A stretch of 64,000 bases of DNA, taken from NCBI GenBank assembly GCA_001403755.1, contig CYUH01000015.1, positions 846,589 to 910,588 on the forward strand. Reading direction: 5' to 3'. The DNA comes from Chryseobacterium senegalense. Its GTDB lineage: Bacteria > Bacteroidota > Bacteroidia > Flavobacteriales > Weeksellaceae. The translations under genes and the position numbers were made by a program. The notes beneath the pieces are model-generated. The model was not told the DNA's origin, did no database searches, and was given only the letters and a program-made list of their open reading frames with translations. Below, one piece after another: positions 34,727 to 43,569 of the stretch (positions are counted from its first letter, which is position 1; every line of letters starts with the position of its first letter).

Positions 34727-35524
34727 TCATTTAATCATTGTTAAATTTCCACAAAGATTTTCAAGATGGTAAATCTTATGAAATGGAGATTTTATTTGAT
34801 GGAGATTTTCTCTGTTTTGAATGAAAGTGTAGCGAGAGGCCAATGAATGCATATCCGAAACAATCACGAGCCAACACTCTTCCACGCTACGGTCGTAGTA
34901 GGGGAATTTCTCGTTTTTCTTTTCAATCAGTTCAATGATTTTTTCGGACGAAAGTTCATCAAAAAGGCCCATTGTAAAATCGGGCGTAATGAAAACATTG
35001 CGGCGGTGCGGCGATTTTCGGATTTTTTTCACGTAGCCACAACTTTTATTTTGGCGAATAGATTTCACAATGTTGATGATCATTTCGTTTTGTTTATCGA
35101 GCAAATCAATCTTCGACAGCTGATGAAATTCGATAAAATAAACACCGCGATATTTCGCGGTGTTTTCATGTTCTAATATCATTTCGGCATGGCGGAAAAT
35201 CTTATTCAATTGGCTTTCTATTTTTTTTATTTCCAGATGATTAATCACTTCGGTAAGTTCGATTCCGATTTTTTTGTTGTTGAAATTGGCGATAAAGTCG
35301 GGACTTTCGCAGGTGAAATTTTCAAATTGTATTTCTGGAAAATGATGCAGAAAGGAGTTCAGTAAAAGGATTTCGGCTTTCTTTTTATACTTGTCTCTAT
35401 CGTGAAGTTGGGAATTGTCGATTTGCCGATGATAGCGCTCGATCGGCTTTTTTTTCAAGTGTCGGTTCAGGTAGTAAAGGGATAGGTTTTTTACCAAATC
35501 TTCGTCGGAAAATACTTTCTTCAT
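34727..35524 (-). CDS. orphan protein with PD-(D/E)XK-like core
   Basis: Encodes 265 residues, rich in Lys and Asn, with no signal peptide. The segment CESPDFIANFNNKKIGIELTEV (about 68-89) has the Asp...Glu-x-Thr layout of a nuclease-like fold in which Lys is replaced; a later YDRSVEECWLVIVSD could be a further core strand. No methyltransferase, helicase or toxin partner lies nearby, and flanking genes are unrelated core genes. Role unknown. Spacers of 274 and about 290 bases on either side suggest it is a separate insertion. Confidence 0.6.
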   Translation of the reverse strand: MKKVFSDEDLVKNLSLYYLNRHLKKKPIERYHRQIDNSQLHDRDKYKKKAEILLLNSFLHHFPEIQFENFTCESPDFIANFNNKKIGIELTEVINHLEIKKIESQLNKIFRHAEMILEHENTAKYRGVYFIEFHQLSKIDLLDKQNEMIINIVKSIRQNKSCGYVKKIRKSPHRRNVFITPDFTMGLFDELSSEKIIELIEKKNEKFPYYDRSVEECWLVIVSDMHSLASRYTFIQNRENLHQIKSPFHKIYHLENLCGNLTMIK

Positions 35525-35767
35525 TGTCTTATTTTTTTTATCAAAAAATTGAATGCCAATATTTTACGATTTTAAAGTTAGTTAAAAAAATCACATTATC
35601 AACGATTTACATGAAATTTAAAATAGAATTAATATTAAAACTTATCTCAAAGTGGTTTTTCATGAAATTTTAGGGAAGAAACAAAGTTTTCGAACCTTAA
35701 TTTTTTTGCTGACAATCCGTAAGAAAATATCGATTATATCATGTTTACCAAAAAATAATCTTAATTT

Positions 35768-35798
35768 TTTTGGACAGTAATTAAAATTTTTACCTTTG
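35768..35798 (+). promoter_or_regulatory. promoter of the alpha-glucan phosphorylase homologue
   Basis: TTTGG near 35769-35773 and TACCTTTG at 35791-35798, about 18-19 bases apart, 22 bases before the ATG. Confidence 0.6.
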
Positions 35799-35820
35799 CA
35801 ACTTAAATTTATTGAAGATT

Positions 35821-37476
35821 ATGGATTTTAAAAACTTTGCGATGCCTTTCAGCATCAACCCTGAATATTCAAAAAAAGTCGCTTATTTTTCAATGGAATT
35901 TGCCATTGATCAAGCATTAAAAATATATTCCGGAGGACTAGGATTTTTGGCTGGTTCCCACATGAGAAGTGCTTATAACTTGAAGCAAGATTTAGTAGGA
36001 ATTGGGATTTTGTGGAAATTTGGTTATTATGATCAAGCAAGAAATCATGATCAAACTTTGCAACCAACTTGGACCAAAAAAATGTATTCTTTTTTACAAG
36101 ATACCGGAATCAAATTTCAAATCGAGATCCACTCGGCACCGGTTTGGGTGAAAGTTTGGTATTTGGATCCTGAAGTTTTTCATACAGCACCAATGTTTTT
36201 CCTTTCTACAGACGTTCCGGAAAACGATCATGTTTCCAAAACAATTTGTCACCGTTTATATGATGCAAACGAATCTACTAAAATTGCACAATATATTTTA
36301 CTAGGAAAAGGTGGAGCGAAACTGCTGGATGTAATGAATTTCGAAAGAGATGTTCATCATTTGAATGAAGCGCATGGTTTGCCTGCTGCATTCTATTTAT
36401 TGAAGAAATTTGGTGGCGATCTAGAAAAAGTAAAAGAAAAATTAGTGTTCACCACTCATACTCCGGAAGAAGCAGGGAACGAAAAACACAACATCTACCT
36501 TTGCCACGATATGTCCTATTTTTCAGGACTCAGCATTGACGAGGTAAAGAAGATTGAAGGCGTTGAGGATGATCGTTTCAATCACTCGCTTTGTGCTTTG
36601 AGAATGGCAAGATTGGCGAATGGAGTTTCTCAACTTCACGGCGTTGTTTCCCGCAAAATGTGGAGCAAATATTCTAAAATTTGCGAAATTAAAGCCATTA
36701 CCAACGCACAGGAATTTAAATATTGGGCCGATAAACCGCTTTATGATGCCAAGGATGAAAATGATCCTGTACTTTTTGATTTCAGAAAAAAACATTTAAA
36801 GAAAAGATTTTTCAAAACAGTAGCTGACCAAACTGGAAATTTATTCGATCCGAATGTTTTCACCATTGTTTGGGCTCGTAGATTTGCTGGCTACAAAAGA
36901 GCTGATCTGTTGTTGCACGACAAAGAAAGATTCGCTAGATTATTGAACAACCCAAAATATCCGGTGCAAGTTATCTGGGCAGGTAAACCTTATCCAATGG
37001 ATTATTCGGCGATTTCAACGTTCAACTCTTTGGTGGAAGAAAGCAAATTCCACAAGAACATGGCGGTTCTCACCGGTTATGAATTGGCTTTAAGTAAACT
37101 GATGAAACAAGGTTCCGACCTTTGGTTGAATAACCCAAGAGTTCCAAGGGAAGCATCCGGAACTTCCGGAATGACTGCTGCAATGAATGGTTCTGTGAAT
37201 CTTTCGACCGATGATGGTTGGATCCCGGAATTTACCAAAAACGGCGTGAATGGTTTCGTGGTTCCACAAGCAGATTATGACCATACCAGCGTTTACGATC
37301 AGGATAATTTCGACTTGGAGAATCTTTATGCAGCTTTGGAAAACGAAATTCTTCCAACCTATTATGACCGTCCGGATGAGTGGAGAAAAATTCAGCAAAC
37401 CGCAATGGATGATGTGAAAAATAACTTCAATTCCGACAGAATGGCAGATGAATATTATAAGCAGATTTACGCTTAA
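35821..37476 (+). CDS. alpha-glucan phosphorylase-family protein lacking the PLP lysine
   Basis: I use the ATG at 35821 (MDFKNFAMPF), 551 residues; a TTG three codons earlier is less likely. Family marks are VAYFSMEFAI, LNEAHG, ARRFAGYKRADLL and NNPRVPREASGTSGM, as in the short alpha-glucan phosphorylases. In phosphorylases the next residue is the PLP-binding lysine (GTSGMK); here it is Thr452 (ATG ACT GCT, 37171-37179). Without PLP the phosphorolysis mechanism should not work, so it may be another retaining glucosyltransferase or a non-catalytic glucan-binding protein. Single gene; no glycogen synthase or branching enzyme nearby. Confidence 0.8.
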   Translation: MDFKNFAMPFSINPEYSKKVAYFSMEFAIDQALKIYSGGLGFLAGSHMRSAYNLKQDLVGIGILWKFGYYDQARNHDQTLQPTWTKKMYSFLQDTGIKFQIEIHSAPVWVKVWYLDPEVFHTAPMFFLSTDVPENDHVSKTICHRLYDANESTKIAQYILLGKGGAKLLDVMNFERDVHHLNEAHGLPAAFYLLKKFGGDLEKVKEKLVFTTHTPEEAGNEKHNIYLCHDMSYFSGLSIDEVKKIEGVEDDRFNHSLCALRMARLANGVSQLHGVVSRKMWSKYSKICEIKAITNAQEFKYWADKPLYDAKDENDPVLFDFRKKHLKKRFFKTVADQTGNLFDPNVFTIVWARRFAGYKRADLLLHDKERFARLLNNPKYPVQVIWAGKPYPMDYSAISTFNSLVEESKFHKNMAVLTGYELALSKLMKQGSDLWLNNPRVPREASGTSGMTAAMNGSVNLSTDDGWIPEFTKNGVNGFVVPQADYDHTSVYDQDNFDLENLYAALENEILPTYYDRPDEWRKIQQTAMDDVKNNFNSDRMADEYYKQIYA

Positions 37477-37600
37477 TTTATTGGTTAAAATAAAATATAA
37501 GATCCGGCAAGCAATAGTTTTCCGGATTTTTTTTGTGAAAATTCCTTGGAAGAATAATTTTTTTACATAATAAAATCAGAACAATAGTGGCAGATTTCTT

Positions 37601-38077
37601 CTAATAATACTTCCACATCCCGAGCTTGTTTCTGCGGGCTTTTTCTTCAGATTTTCTGAAGTCATCGACGTATTTGATGTTTGGTGGAAAAGTGGCTATT
37701 CTAGCATAGCCTTTCTCAAGTAAATATTGGTTCAGAAAAAGGCCATTTTCAAGGTAAACATACGCCAGAGTCCTTCCATAGCGATCGATTTTTTGTACAT
37801 CAAATTCCAACCGGATTTTTTTATTGAAAAGGAATTTTTTCAGATGATTTTTTGCCTCAGAACCAAAAACCTGAACTTGTTTTCTGTTGCCTACATTTCT
37901 GCTTTCGGGAGCGTCTATTCCGATAAACCTGATTTTGTATTGGTTGTCCGATTCATCTTGAATTACCACAGTATCGCCATCTGAAACCCTTTTGATGCTA
38001 TAAAATTTACCAGAAACTTGAGCATTAATCTTTAATGAAAATAAAAAGAAAAAAATAATAAATAAAGGTTGCCACAT
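37601..38077 (-). CDS. secreted thermonuclease-family (SNase) protein
   Basis: Encodes 158 residues with a signal peptide (about 1-20, ending INAQ). Staphylococcal-nuclease OB-fold with catalytic residues in place: VSDGDTVVI, Arg and Asp in IRFIGIDAPES (with Glu), and the second Arg in DRYGRTLAYVY. A calcium-dependent nuclease acting outside the cytosol. It is monocistronic, with its -7 box ending 4 bases before the ATG. Confidence 0.88.
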   Translation of the reverse strand: MWQPLFIIFFFLFSLKINAQVSGKFYSIKRVSDGDTVVIQDESDNQYKIRFIGIDAPESRNVGNRKQVQVFGSEAKNHLKKFLFNKKIRLEFDVQKIDRYGRTLAYVYLENGLFLNQYLLEKGYARIATFPPNIKYVDDFRKSEEKARRNKLGMWKYY

Positions 38078-38081
38078 TTCG

Positions 38082-38089
38082 CAAAAATA
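38082..38089 (-). promoter_or_regulatory. -7 element for the SNase gene (leaderless-type)
   Basis: TATTTTTG on the minus strand ends 4 bases before the ATG at 38077. Confidence 0.5.
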
Positions 38090-38201
38090 CCATAAATTCA
38101 GTGAAAAACATTCGGGAAATCAGCATAAACTTACTATAAACTATGAGTTTTTATAATCATTGAAATTGTAAATTTGTTGCAATTCCAAAATTTCAAATCC
38201 G

Positions 38202-38209
38202 TATTTTTG
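38202..38209 (+). promoter_or_regulatory. -7 element for prfB (leaderless-type)
   Basis: TATTTTTG (then C) ends 4 bases before the prfB ATG. Confidence 0.5.
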
Positions 38210-38213
38210 CATT

Positions 38214-39326
38214 ATGATAAACAGCGACCAGATAAAAGAAGCACAATCCCGAATTGAGGATTTATATAAATATTTGCAAATCGATAAAAAGAAAATCGAA
38301 ATTGCTAATGATGAAGAAAAAACGGTTTCTCCGGAGTTTTGGGACAACCCCAAAGAGGCAGAAATTTTCATGAAGCAGCTTCGTTCAAAAAAAAAATGGG
38401 TCAATGATTATGAAGAAATCTTCACGCGATTTGAAGATATTCAGGTTTTAATCGATTTTGCAAAAGAAGATCCGGAATCCGATAAAGAACTTGATGAATT
38501 ATTTCCTGTATTATTGGAGAAGATTGAAGATTTAGAATTTAAAAATATGTTGTCGAATGAAGGGGACGAACTTTCTGCAGTTTTGCAAATTACAGCCGGA
38601 GCTGGCGGAACCGAATCTTGCGACTGGGCTTCCATGCTCATGAGAATGTACACCATGTGGGCCGAAAAGCAAGGATATAAAATTAGGGAACTGAATTTTC
38701 AGGAAGGTGATGTTGCCGGTGTGAAGACGGTAACTTTGGAAATCGATGGTGAGTTTGCGTTCGGATATTTGCGTGGTGAAAATGGAGTTCATCGTTTGGT
38801 GAGAATTTCACCATTTGATTCCAATGCAAAACGTCACACGAGTTTTGTTTCGGTGTATGTGTATCCTTTGGTCGATGATACGATTGAAATCAACATCAAT
38901 CCGGCCGATATTTCGTTTGAAACCATGCGTTCGAGTGGAGCCGGCGGACAAAACGTGAATAAGGTGGAAACCGCCGTTCGACTTCGTCACGCGCCTACCG
39001 GAATTATTATTGAAAACTCAGAAAGCCGCTCCCAGCTTCAGAATAAAGAAAAAGCGATGCAATTATTGCGTTCCCGATTGTATGAAATAGAATTGGAGGA
39101 GCGAATGAAAGCTAGAAATGAAATCGAGGCAGGAAAAATGAAAATAGAGTGGGGAAGCCAGATCAGAAATTATGTGATGCATCCGTACAAATTGGTGAAA
39201 GATGTACGTTCCGGTTACGAAACATCGGATGTTGATGGGGTGATGAATGGGAATTTAACACCTTTCCTGAAAGCCTTCCTGATGGCCGATGGAACTGCTG
39301 CAACGGAAGATGATTTTACGCTTTAA
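38214..39326 (+). CDS. prfB: peptide chain release factor 2
   Basis: Encodes 370 residues in one uninterrupted frame. The UGA-reading tripeptide SPF is at 199-201 (RISPFDS) and the peptidyl-hydrolysis GGQ at 244-246 (SGAGGQN). RF2 recognises UAA and UGA. The autoregulatory in-frame UGA frameshift near codon 25 seen in many bacteria is absent: the matching region reads [11 protein letters not shown] straight through. Confidence 0.95.
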   Translation: MINSDQIKEAQSRIEDLYKYLQIDKKKIEIANDEEKTVSPEFWDNPKEAEIFMKQLRSKKKWVNDYEEIFTRFEDIQVLIDFAKEDPESDKELDELFPVLLEKIEDLEFKNMLSNEGDELSAVLQITAGAGGTESCDWASMLMRMYTMWAEKQGYKIRELNFQEGDVAGVKTVTLEIDGEFAFGYLRGENGVHRLVRISPFDSNAKRHTSFVSVYVYPLVDDTIEININPADISFETMRSSGAGGQNVNKVETAVRLRHAPTGIIIENSESRSQLQNKEKAMQLLRSRLYEIELEERMKARNEIEAGKMKIEWGSQIRNYVMHPYKLVKDVRSGYETSDVDGVMNGNLTPFLKAFLMADGTAATEDDFTL

Positions 39327-39378
39327 GTTTTGGCAAACTTTAACAATTTATTAATCTGCTCAAAACCCTCTGTTTTGT

Positions 39379-39386
39379 TATCTTTG
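39379..39386 (+). promoter_or_regulatory. -7 element for the DedA gene (leaderless-type)
   Basis: TATCTTTG (then C) ends 5 bases before the ATG at 39392. Confidence 0.55.
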
Positions 39387-39391
39387 CCAAT

Positions 39392-40075
39392 ATGGAACAT
39401 TTAGAAAGTTGGAAGGATCTTTTGAATCCTGAATTTTACATTAATAATGGTGGCTTTTGGCTAATTTTATTTATCATTTTTGCTGAGACCGGTTTATTTG
39501 TTGGGTTTTTCTTACCAGGCGACAGTTTGTTGTTTGTATCCGGAATCTATGCAGTTACCATCATTACTGAGACTTTCGGATCTACCGGGAGCGATTTTTT
39601 AGATACTACTATTTTAGCTTCTGCAGTGGCAATTGCTGCAATAATCGGGAATGAGGTAGGCTATTGGTTTGGCCGAAAAGCAGGTCCGGCACTTTACAAA
39701 AGAGAAGATTCTTTACTTTTCAAGAAAAAATATCTTTTTCAGGCGCACGATTTCTTCGAGCAACACGGTGCACTTGCGGTAATTATGGCGCGATTTCTAC
39801 CCGTGGTGAGAACTTTTACACCCATTGTTGCAGGAATTGTAAAAATGGATAAAACCCGCTTTTTAATTGATAATATTATCGGAGCTTTTCTTTGGTCTTT
39901 TTCACTTATTTTTGCCGGTCATTATTTGGATAAGCTTTTTATGGATCAATTTGGAATCGATTTGAAATCTCATTTAGAGATGATCATCATTATCATTGTT
40001 TTGATTACTACAGTTCCGATTATCGTTAAGTTTTTCTTTGGTAAAGGCAAACAAGAAGATGTAACAGAAGAATAA
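39392..40075 (+). CDS. DedA-family membrane protein
   Basis: Encodes 227 residues. Several membrane spans with the DedA/SNARE-associated signature: AETGLFVGFFLPGDSLLFVSG, GNEVGYWFGRKAGPAL, and the conserved FEQHGALAVIMARFLPVVRTFTPIVAGI (re-entrant loop with the essential Arg). The family acts in lipid-carrier recycling and proton-dependent membrane homeostasis; the particular lipid is unknown. Single gene with a terminator. Confidence 0.9.
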   Translation: MEHLESWKDLLNPEFYINNGGFWLILFIIFAETGLFVGFFLPGDSLLFVSGIYAVTIITETFGSTGSDFLDTTILASAVAIAAIIGNEVGYWFGRKAGPALYKREDSLLFKKKYLFQAHDFFEQHGALAVIMARFLPVVRTFTPIVAGIVKMDKTRFLIDNIIGAFLWSFSLIFAGHYLDKLFMDQFGIDLKSHLEMIIIIIVLITTVPIIVKFFFGKGKQEDVTEE

Positions 40076-40096
40076 TCAATTTGGATTTACCAATAA

Positions 40097-40132
40097 AAAA
40101 AAGCAACCTATATGATGAGGTTGCTTTTTTGT
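40097..40132 (+). terminator. intrinsic terminator after the DedA gene
   Basis: Stem AAAAGCAACCT / AGGTTGCTTTT with an 8-base loop, followed by T residues. The A-run on the left may let it work on the minus strand for dnaJ too. Confidence 0.85.
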
Positions 40133-40211
40133 TTTAAGTTGAATTTCTTTCTAAAGCTTAAACTGATGACTTAAAATCAAAAAGCTTTGAAAGAACTCTT
40201 TTTATGATGGT

Positions 40212-41324
40212 TCAATTAAAAAGATCGCGTACTTTATCGAAGAATGTTTTCTCTTTTCCTGATGGTTCAGCCATCATTTCTCCGGTTTTGAGCTGATTTT
40301 CGAAAAATTCCTTTTGTTCAGGGGTGAGATGTTGCGGAGTCCAAACATTTACGTGAACAAACATATCACCTTTTCCGTAGCTATCAATGCTTGGCAAACC
40401 TTTTCCGGAAAGTCTGAGTATTTTTCCCGATTGTGTACCCGGATCGATTTTTATTTTTACTTTACCTCCAACAGTAGGGATTTCTTTTTGAGTTCCCAAA
40501 GCCGCTTCAGCAAACGAGATGTAAAGTTCCTGATGAAGGTTATCACCTTCGCGCTTTATTTTAGAATCTGTTTCTTCTTCTACTACAACCAATAAATCAC
40601 CAGGATTGCCACCGAACGGTGCATCATTACCTTTTCCACGAACACTCAACTGAATACCTTCTCTTGCACCAGCAGGAATATTGATCGTTACTTCTTCATC
40701 TTCTTTTATTAAACCTTGCGAATTGGCACCCGCAGGAATTTTGTCCGCAACTTTTCCGATTCCCTGGCAAGTTGCGCAATGGGTTTGCGTCTGCATTTGT
40801 CCGAACATGGTATTCATTACTTTCACCTGCACACCACTTCCATTACAGGTTGGGCATGTTTTTGAAGTTGCTCCCGGTGCCAATTTAAGTTTTTTAACCT
40901 TAATTGTTTTTTGGGTACCATTCACCATTTCTTCAAGGTTGAGTTTAATTCTCACTCGAAGATTAGTTCCCCGTAATTGCTGTCTTTGAGCGCCACCGCC
41001 GCCACCGAAATGTCCGCCGAAAATATCTCCAAATTGGCTGAAAATATCCTCCATATTCATTCCACCACCGAAACCGCCGCCACCAAATCCTCCGGCGCCG
41101 CCCATTCCGGCGTGTCCGTACTGATCGTAGCGTGCTTTTTTGTTGGCATCACTTAATACTTCATAAGCTTCTGCTGCTTCCTTGAAATTTTCTTCAGCAG
41201 CTTTGTCACCCGGATTTTTATCTGGGTGATATTTCAAAGCCATTTTTCGGTAGGCTTTCTTTATTTCATCGGCGCTTGCTGATTTGCTCACTCCAAGCAC
41301 TTCGTAGTAATCTCTTTTTGACAT
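40212..41324 (-). CDS. dnaJ: chaperone DnaJ with a reduced zinc domain
   Basis: Encodes 370 residues. J domain with HPD at 33-35, Gly/Phe-rich linker (about 71-112), substrate-binding C-terminal domains. Only two CxxCxGxG repeats are present, CPTCNGSG (157-164) and CATCQGIG (183-190), matching repeats 2 and 3 of E. coli DnaJ; repeats 1 and 4 are replaced by [12 protein letters not shown] and [11 protein letters not shown]. One of the two zinc sites is therefore missing. It is the second gene of a grpE-dnaJ operon (46-base gap) and works with DnaK, which lies elsewhere. Confidence 0.92.
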   Translation of the reverse strand: MSKRDYYEVLGVSKSASADEIKKAYRKMALKYHPDKNPGDKAAEENFKEAAEAYEVLSDANKKARYDQYGHAGMGGAGGFGGGGFGGGMNMEDIFSQFGDIFGGHFGGGGGAQRQQLRGTNLRVRIKLNLEEMVNGTQKTIKVKKLKLAPGATSKTCPTCNGSGVQVKVMNTMFGQMQTQTHCATCQGIGKVADKIPAGANSQGLIKEDEEVTINIPAGAREGIQLSVRGKGNDAPFGGNPGDLLVVVEEETDSKIKREGDNLHQELYISFAEAALGTQKEIPTVGGKVKIKIDPGTQSGKILRLSGKGLPSIDSYGKGDMFVHVNVWTPQHLTPEQKEFFENQLKTGEMMAEPSGKEKTFFDKVRDLFN

Positions 41325-41370
41325 AATTGAATTTTGAATAATTTAAAATCTAAGGAATTAGAATTTAAAA

Positions 41371-41910
41371 TTAGTTTCCGGTAACTACTTTAGCAAAACG
41401 AATCACTTTCTCATTTAAAGTATAACCCGTTTCGATCACATCTACAATCTTGCCCTTCAAATCTTCCGATGGAGCAGGAATTTGGGTAATTGCTTCGTGG
41501 AAATCCACATTAAAAGAATCACCAGCCTTTACTTCCATGGGTTTCAATCCTTTTTCGGAGAGTTTATTTTTGAATTTCTGATAGATGAGCTCCACACCTT
41601 GTAGATCGGCTGGGTTTCCGTTTTTGGCCATTTCCTTTATAGCTCTTTCAAAATCATCTAAGACACCCAACATCGAAATCATCATGTCCTGATTGGCATA
41701 TTGGAAAAATTCCATTTTTTCTTTTGCAGTTCGTTTTTTATAATTTTCAAACTCTGCAAAAAGTCTTACATACCGGTCTTTTTCTTCTGCCAAAAGTTCT
41801 TCCGAAGTAGGTGTAGTTGTCACATTTTCGGTTGTTTCAGCTTCCGGATTTTCAATATTTTCATTATTCGGATTAACGTTTTCTTCGTGTATATCTTGGT
41901 TTTCTGACAT
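41371..41910 (-). CDS. grpE: nucleotide exchange factor GrpE
   Basis: Encodes 179 residues. An acidic, Asn/Glu-rich N-terminal tail (about 1-40) leads to a long coiled coil (EEKDRYVRLFAEFENYKKRTAKEK) and the C-terminal beta domain (DFHEAITQIPAPSEDLKGKIVDVIETGYTLNEKVIRFAKVVTG). It releases ADP from DnaK. First gene of the operon with dnaJ. Confidence 0.94.
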   Translation of the reverse strand: MSENQDIHEENVNPNNENIENPEAETTENVTTTPTSEELLAEEKDRYVRLFAEFENYKKRTAKEKMEFFQYANQDMMISMLGVLDDFERAIKEMAKNGNPADLQGVELIYQKFKNKLSEKGLKPMEVKAGDSFNVDFHEAITQIPAPSEDLKGKIVDVIETGYTLNEKVIRFAKVVTGN

Positions 41911-42058
41911 AATATTACATTTTTATAATCATCAGTTCACAACAATTTTGCCAAAGAATGCTATCGGACAATTCGGCAGAATATTATGGAGTTAATAATT
42001 TGGTGTTTGCAGCATTGGGCAATTATAGTACGTTTTATCTTGCGATAATAGGCCGAAT

Positions 42059-43390
42059 TTAGGAAGGAAAAATAGTTTGTATAAAAAGATATAGATTGAG
42101 TATAATTATTATAGCTGCTATTATCCAAACCAAAACCTTTAACCATAAATTATTGACGAATTCTCCCATTTTTAGTTTAGAGCCAGTAAACATCACCAAA
42201 GGAACCACCGCAAAACTTAGCTGCATCGAAAGGATAACTTGGCTGAGAACTAACAGTTCTGTCGTTCCTTTTTCTCCGTAGAAAATGGTTACAATAAGCG
42301 CGGGAATTACGGCGATAAGTCGGGTAATCAATCTGCGCAACCAAGGTTTCAAACGGATATTGAGGAAACCTTCCATCACAATCTGCCCGGCCAAAGTTCC
42401 TGTAAGTGTAGAATTCTGTCCGGAAGCAAGAAGCGCAACAGCAAAGAAAATGCTTGCGAAAGTAGTTCCTAGAAGCGGCGTAAGCATTTTATAGGCGTCG
42501 TGAATATCAGCAACATCCTTGTTCCCGGAAGTATGAAAAGTGGCCGCCGCAACAATCAGAATTGCTGCATTAATAAAAAATGCAAGAAATAAGGAAAGCG
42601 AACTATCAATAGTCGCAAATTTAATCGCTTCTTTCTTGCCTTCGGTGGTCCGATCGTAATTTCTGGTTTGAACGATGCTGCTGTGAAGGTAAAGATTATG
42701 AGGCATTACCGTAGCACCTAAAATCCCGATAGCGATATACAGCATTGAAGGATTGGTAACCACTTCTTTTTGAGGAACTAAACCTTTCAGAATTGGAAAT
42801 AGACCAGGTTTGCTGAGGAAAATCTCATAAGCGAAACATCCTAAAATAATGAAAATAAGTCCTGCAACGATACTTTCAATTATTCTAAAACCTTTTGCCT
42901 GAAGAAATAAAATAAGAAACACATCAATCACGGTAATCACAATTCCCCATGTTAAAGGAATTCCAAACAGCAAATTCAGAGCGATTGCAGCTCCGATGAC
43001 CTCGGCTAAATCACAGGCAGCAATTGCAATTTCACAGAATATCCATAGAATAAAATTTGTCGTAGGGTTGAAATGATCCCGACAAGCCTGCGCAAGATCT
43101 CTTTCCGCAACAATACCTAATTTTAAAGCCAAATGCTGCAACACGATTGCAAATAAGTTGGAGATTAAGATCACGGAAAGCAAAGTGTAACCAAATTGTG
43201 CACCACCCGCAATGTCTGTTGCCCAGTTACCCGGATCCATATATCCAACGGCGACCATCAAGCCTGGACCAGCGAATGCAAAGAGTTTTCGCCAAAATCC
43301 GGCATCTTGAGGAATGTTAATGCTCGAAAAGACTTCAGGTAATGAATTTGTATGTTTTTCCCGACGCCAACCTGTATTCAATTTATTCAT
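42059..43390 (-). CDS. mntH: Nramp-family divalent metal transporter (MntH-like)
   Basis: Encodes 443 residues with about 11 membrane spans. The metal-binding DPGN is in [21 protein letters not shown] (span 1) and the partner motif in [19 protein letters not shown] (span 6, Met of MPH as metal ligand), so Mn(II) or Fe(II) import coupled to protons is expected. The start at 43390 lies 4 bases downstream of a perfect palindrome and a full promoter. Single gene. Confidence 0.93.
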   Translation of the reverse strand: MNKLNTGWRREKHTNSLPEVFSSINIPQDAGFWRKLFAFAGPGLMVAVGYMDPGNWATDIAGGAQFGYTLLSVILISNLFAIVLQHLALKLGIVAERDLAQACRDHFNPTTNFILWIFCEIAIAACDLAEVIGAAIALNLLFGIPLTWGIVITVIDVFLILFLQAKGFRIIESIVAGLIFIILGCFAYEIFLSKPGLFPILKGLVPQKEVVTNPSMLYIAIGILGATVMPHNLYLHSSIVQTRNYDRTTEGKKEAIKFATIDSSLSLFLAFFINAAILIVAAATFHTSGNKDVADIHDAYKMLTPLLGTTFASIFFAVALLASGQNSTLTGTLAGQIVMEGFLNIRLKPWLRRLITRLIAVIPALIVTIFYGEKGTTELLVLSQVILSMQLSFAVVPLVMFTGSKLKMGEFVNNLWLKVLVWIIAAIIIILNLYLFIQTIFPS

Positions 43391-43393
43391 AAA

Positions 43394-43411
43394 TGTTAGA
43401 TTACTCTAACA
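43394..43411 (-). promoter_or_regulatory. palindromic operator over the mntH transcription start
   Basis: TGTTAG-ATTACT-CTAACA is a perfect 6-6-6 inverted repeat. It begins at the last bases of the -7 box and ends 4 bases before the ATG, so a bound repressor would block initiation. A DtxR/MntR-type metal-sensing repressor is the natural guess, but the regulator is not in the window. Confidence 0.6.
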
Positions 43412-43442
43412 AATTTAGTTAATTAAATATAATATGCAAAAA
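43410..43442 (-). promoter_or_regulatory. promoter of mntH
   Basis: On the minus strand TTTTTG, a 19-base spacer and TAAATTTG make a full Bacteroidota -33/-7 promoter. The -7 box (43410-43417) ends 19 bases before the ATG. Confidence 0.7.
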
Positions 43443-43519
43443 TTGACTTTTGATTCTTAACGTAAACGATTGATTGGAAGTACTAAAAGTTAAGCGATTA
43501 GCAAGCTACTGATTCACCA

Positions 43520-43550
43520 ACAAAAAAATCCCGACAAAATGCCGGGATTC
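43520..43550 (-). terminator. intrinsic terminator after the DUF937-OmpA gene
   Basis: Stem ATCCCG / CGGGAT with a 9-base loop; the A7 run becomes a T-run on the minus strand. Confidence 0.75.
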
Positions 43551-43569
43551 CTCTATTTATGCTAAGTAA

